DNA from: an uncultured Eubacteriales bacterium | GTDB taxonomy: Bacteria; Bacillota; Clostridia; Oscillospirales; Oscillospiraceae | NCBI GenBank assembly: GCA_900555665.1 | Contig: USLX01000100.1 | Coordinates: 1-5,172, forward strand | Direction: 5' to 3' | DNA length: 5,172 bases | Shown here: positions 4,801-5,172 of the stretch, in pieces | Layout: the number at the start of each line of letters is the position of its first letter | Numbering within the stretch: the first letter of the stretch is position 1 | Translations under genes and position numbers: made by a program | The notes under the pieces: generated by a model | Told to the model about the DNA's origin: nothing | What the model saw: the letters and a program-made list of their open reading frames with translations, nothing else | Databases searched by the model: none

Positions 4801-5156
4801 ACGGATTGATTTTTGCGATTATTTACCCTGATTGAACTTGTCGGGGAAGCTGCGGCGCACTGTTTCCGTGCAGTCCTCCTCGGAATTGCCAGTCATGACC
4901 GCGCCTGGGCTGGCGGCTTGATCCGCCCTGGGAGGACCTTTCCCCGGCATCCAAAAATGTGCAAAAGAATCTTTTCTTTGCCTCCAATGCGCCGCCACCC
5001 GTAAACAGGCATCCGCCGTTTTATTGAGCACATTCGGATTTTCCGGATTGCGACTCCCGGTTCGCCTTCCTCCATGCTTGAAGCGAACGTTTTTATACTG
5101 ATATTCAATTAAAAACGTTCATTCATGGAATGGAAGTTTTTAATAGGAAGATCATT
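4801..5156. other. Unassigned stretch upstream of the kinase fragment
   Basis: About 350 bases without a recognisable gene. The - strand is open from about 5121 to a TAA at 4819-4821, about 100 codons. Its only ATGs are internal, the first at 5031, without a good ribosome binding site. Its last residues read MTGNSEEDCTETVRRSFPDK with GC-rich third positions, but the upstream part uses AGG/AGA codons unlike the neighbours. I recognise no family, and it may be chance. The stretch from about 5085 on is AT-rich and looks intergenic. No tRNA fold, insertion-sequence end or intron domain was recognised. It may be a remnant of different DNA joined to the kinase at about 4800-4820. Confidence 0.4.
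5085..5120. repeat. Perfect 11-bp inverted repeat, possible operator
   Basis: GAACGTTTTTA (5085-5095) and TAAAAACGTTC (5110-5120) are perfect inverted repeats around 14 AT-rich bases. Each arm also contains the small palindrome AACGTT. No T run follows, so it is not terminator-like. Its position in an AT-rich gap, with a possible + strand gene start at 5157, would fit a regulator binding site; this is inference. Confidence 0.45.
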
Positions 5157-5172
5157 ATGAGACGAGATTCCG
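5157..5172 (+). CDS. Possible start of a + strand gene running off the window
   Basis: ATG at 5157 is preceded by AGGAAG (5145-5150) at six bases, a good Shine-Dalgarno arrangement, after an AT-rich region. Only five complete codons are visible, reading MRRDS. No family can be assigned from five residues. If real, it diverges from the - strand sugar genes, and the inverted repeat at 5085-5120 lies in its upstream region. Confidence 0.3.

Noticed and set aside
5051..5080. Possible tRNA T-arm (GGTTCG) in the right-hand region
   Set aside because: The flanking bases do not form a 5-bp T stem, and no acceptor or anticodon stem can be found around it.
1..5172. CRISPR array, toxin-antitoxin, defence or phage module
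   Set aside because: No regularly spaced direct repeats were seen, and the genes present match ordinary helicase, DprA, sugar metabolism and metal-binding families.

Overview
The window looks like a bacterial chromosome fragment, most likely from a gut-type Clostridia/Oscillospiraceae relative (Bacillota). This is inferred from moderately high GC coding sequence, strong GGAGG-type ribosome binding sites, compact intrinsic terminators with T runs, and the gene families present. No rRNA or other taxonomic marker is in view, so the assignment is tentative.

Left part, + strand (1-2442). Two hairpins at the left edge, one a good intrinsic terminator, close off whatever lies upstream. An extended -10 promoter then drives a two-gene unit: a complete DEAD-box RNA helicase (226-1419) and, 17 nt later, a divergent DprA/Smf-type protein (1437-2306). 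An 85-bp element with 19-bp terminal inverted repeats, flanked by TA, sits exactly in the dprA stop codon. Removing it with one TA restores a TAA stop at the same codon. Bidirectional terminators at 2402-2442 and 2461-2494 separate this unit from the genes converging on it.

Right part, - strand (2593-4800, read right to left). It holds the C-terminal part of an FGGY carbohydrate kinase, a RpiB/LacA/LacB-family sugar-phosphate isomerase 38 nt downstream, a canonical intrinsic terminator, a short DUF2088/LarA-type protein that looks like N- and C-terminal ends joined across a large in-frame internal deletion, and a short cysteine-rich DUF2284-type protein. Kinase and isomerase form a plausible sugar phosphorylation/isomerisation pair. 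The isomerase keeps the catalytic Cys but lacks both His residues of ribose-5-phosphate-type RpiB, so its substrate is open.

Right edge (4801-5172). The kinase homology stops abruptly at about 4800, in front of an in-frame stop. The remaining ~370 bp is unassigned. It carries an 11-bp perfect inverted repeat and, at the very end, a well-spaced Shine-Dalgarno plus ATG that may begin a + strand gene. This junction is either a real rearrangement or an assembly join.

I found no CRISPR array, tRNA, rRNA, phage module or recognisable defence system. The most unusual items are the stop-codon MITE-like insertion with strand-asymmetric folding, the internally deleted LarA-like gene, and the His-less RpiB paralogue beside a truncated kinase.
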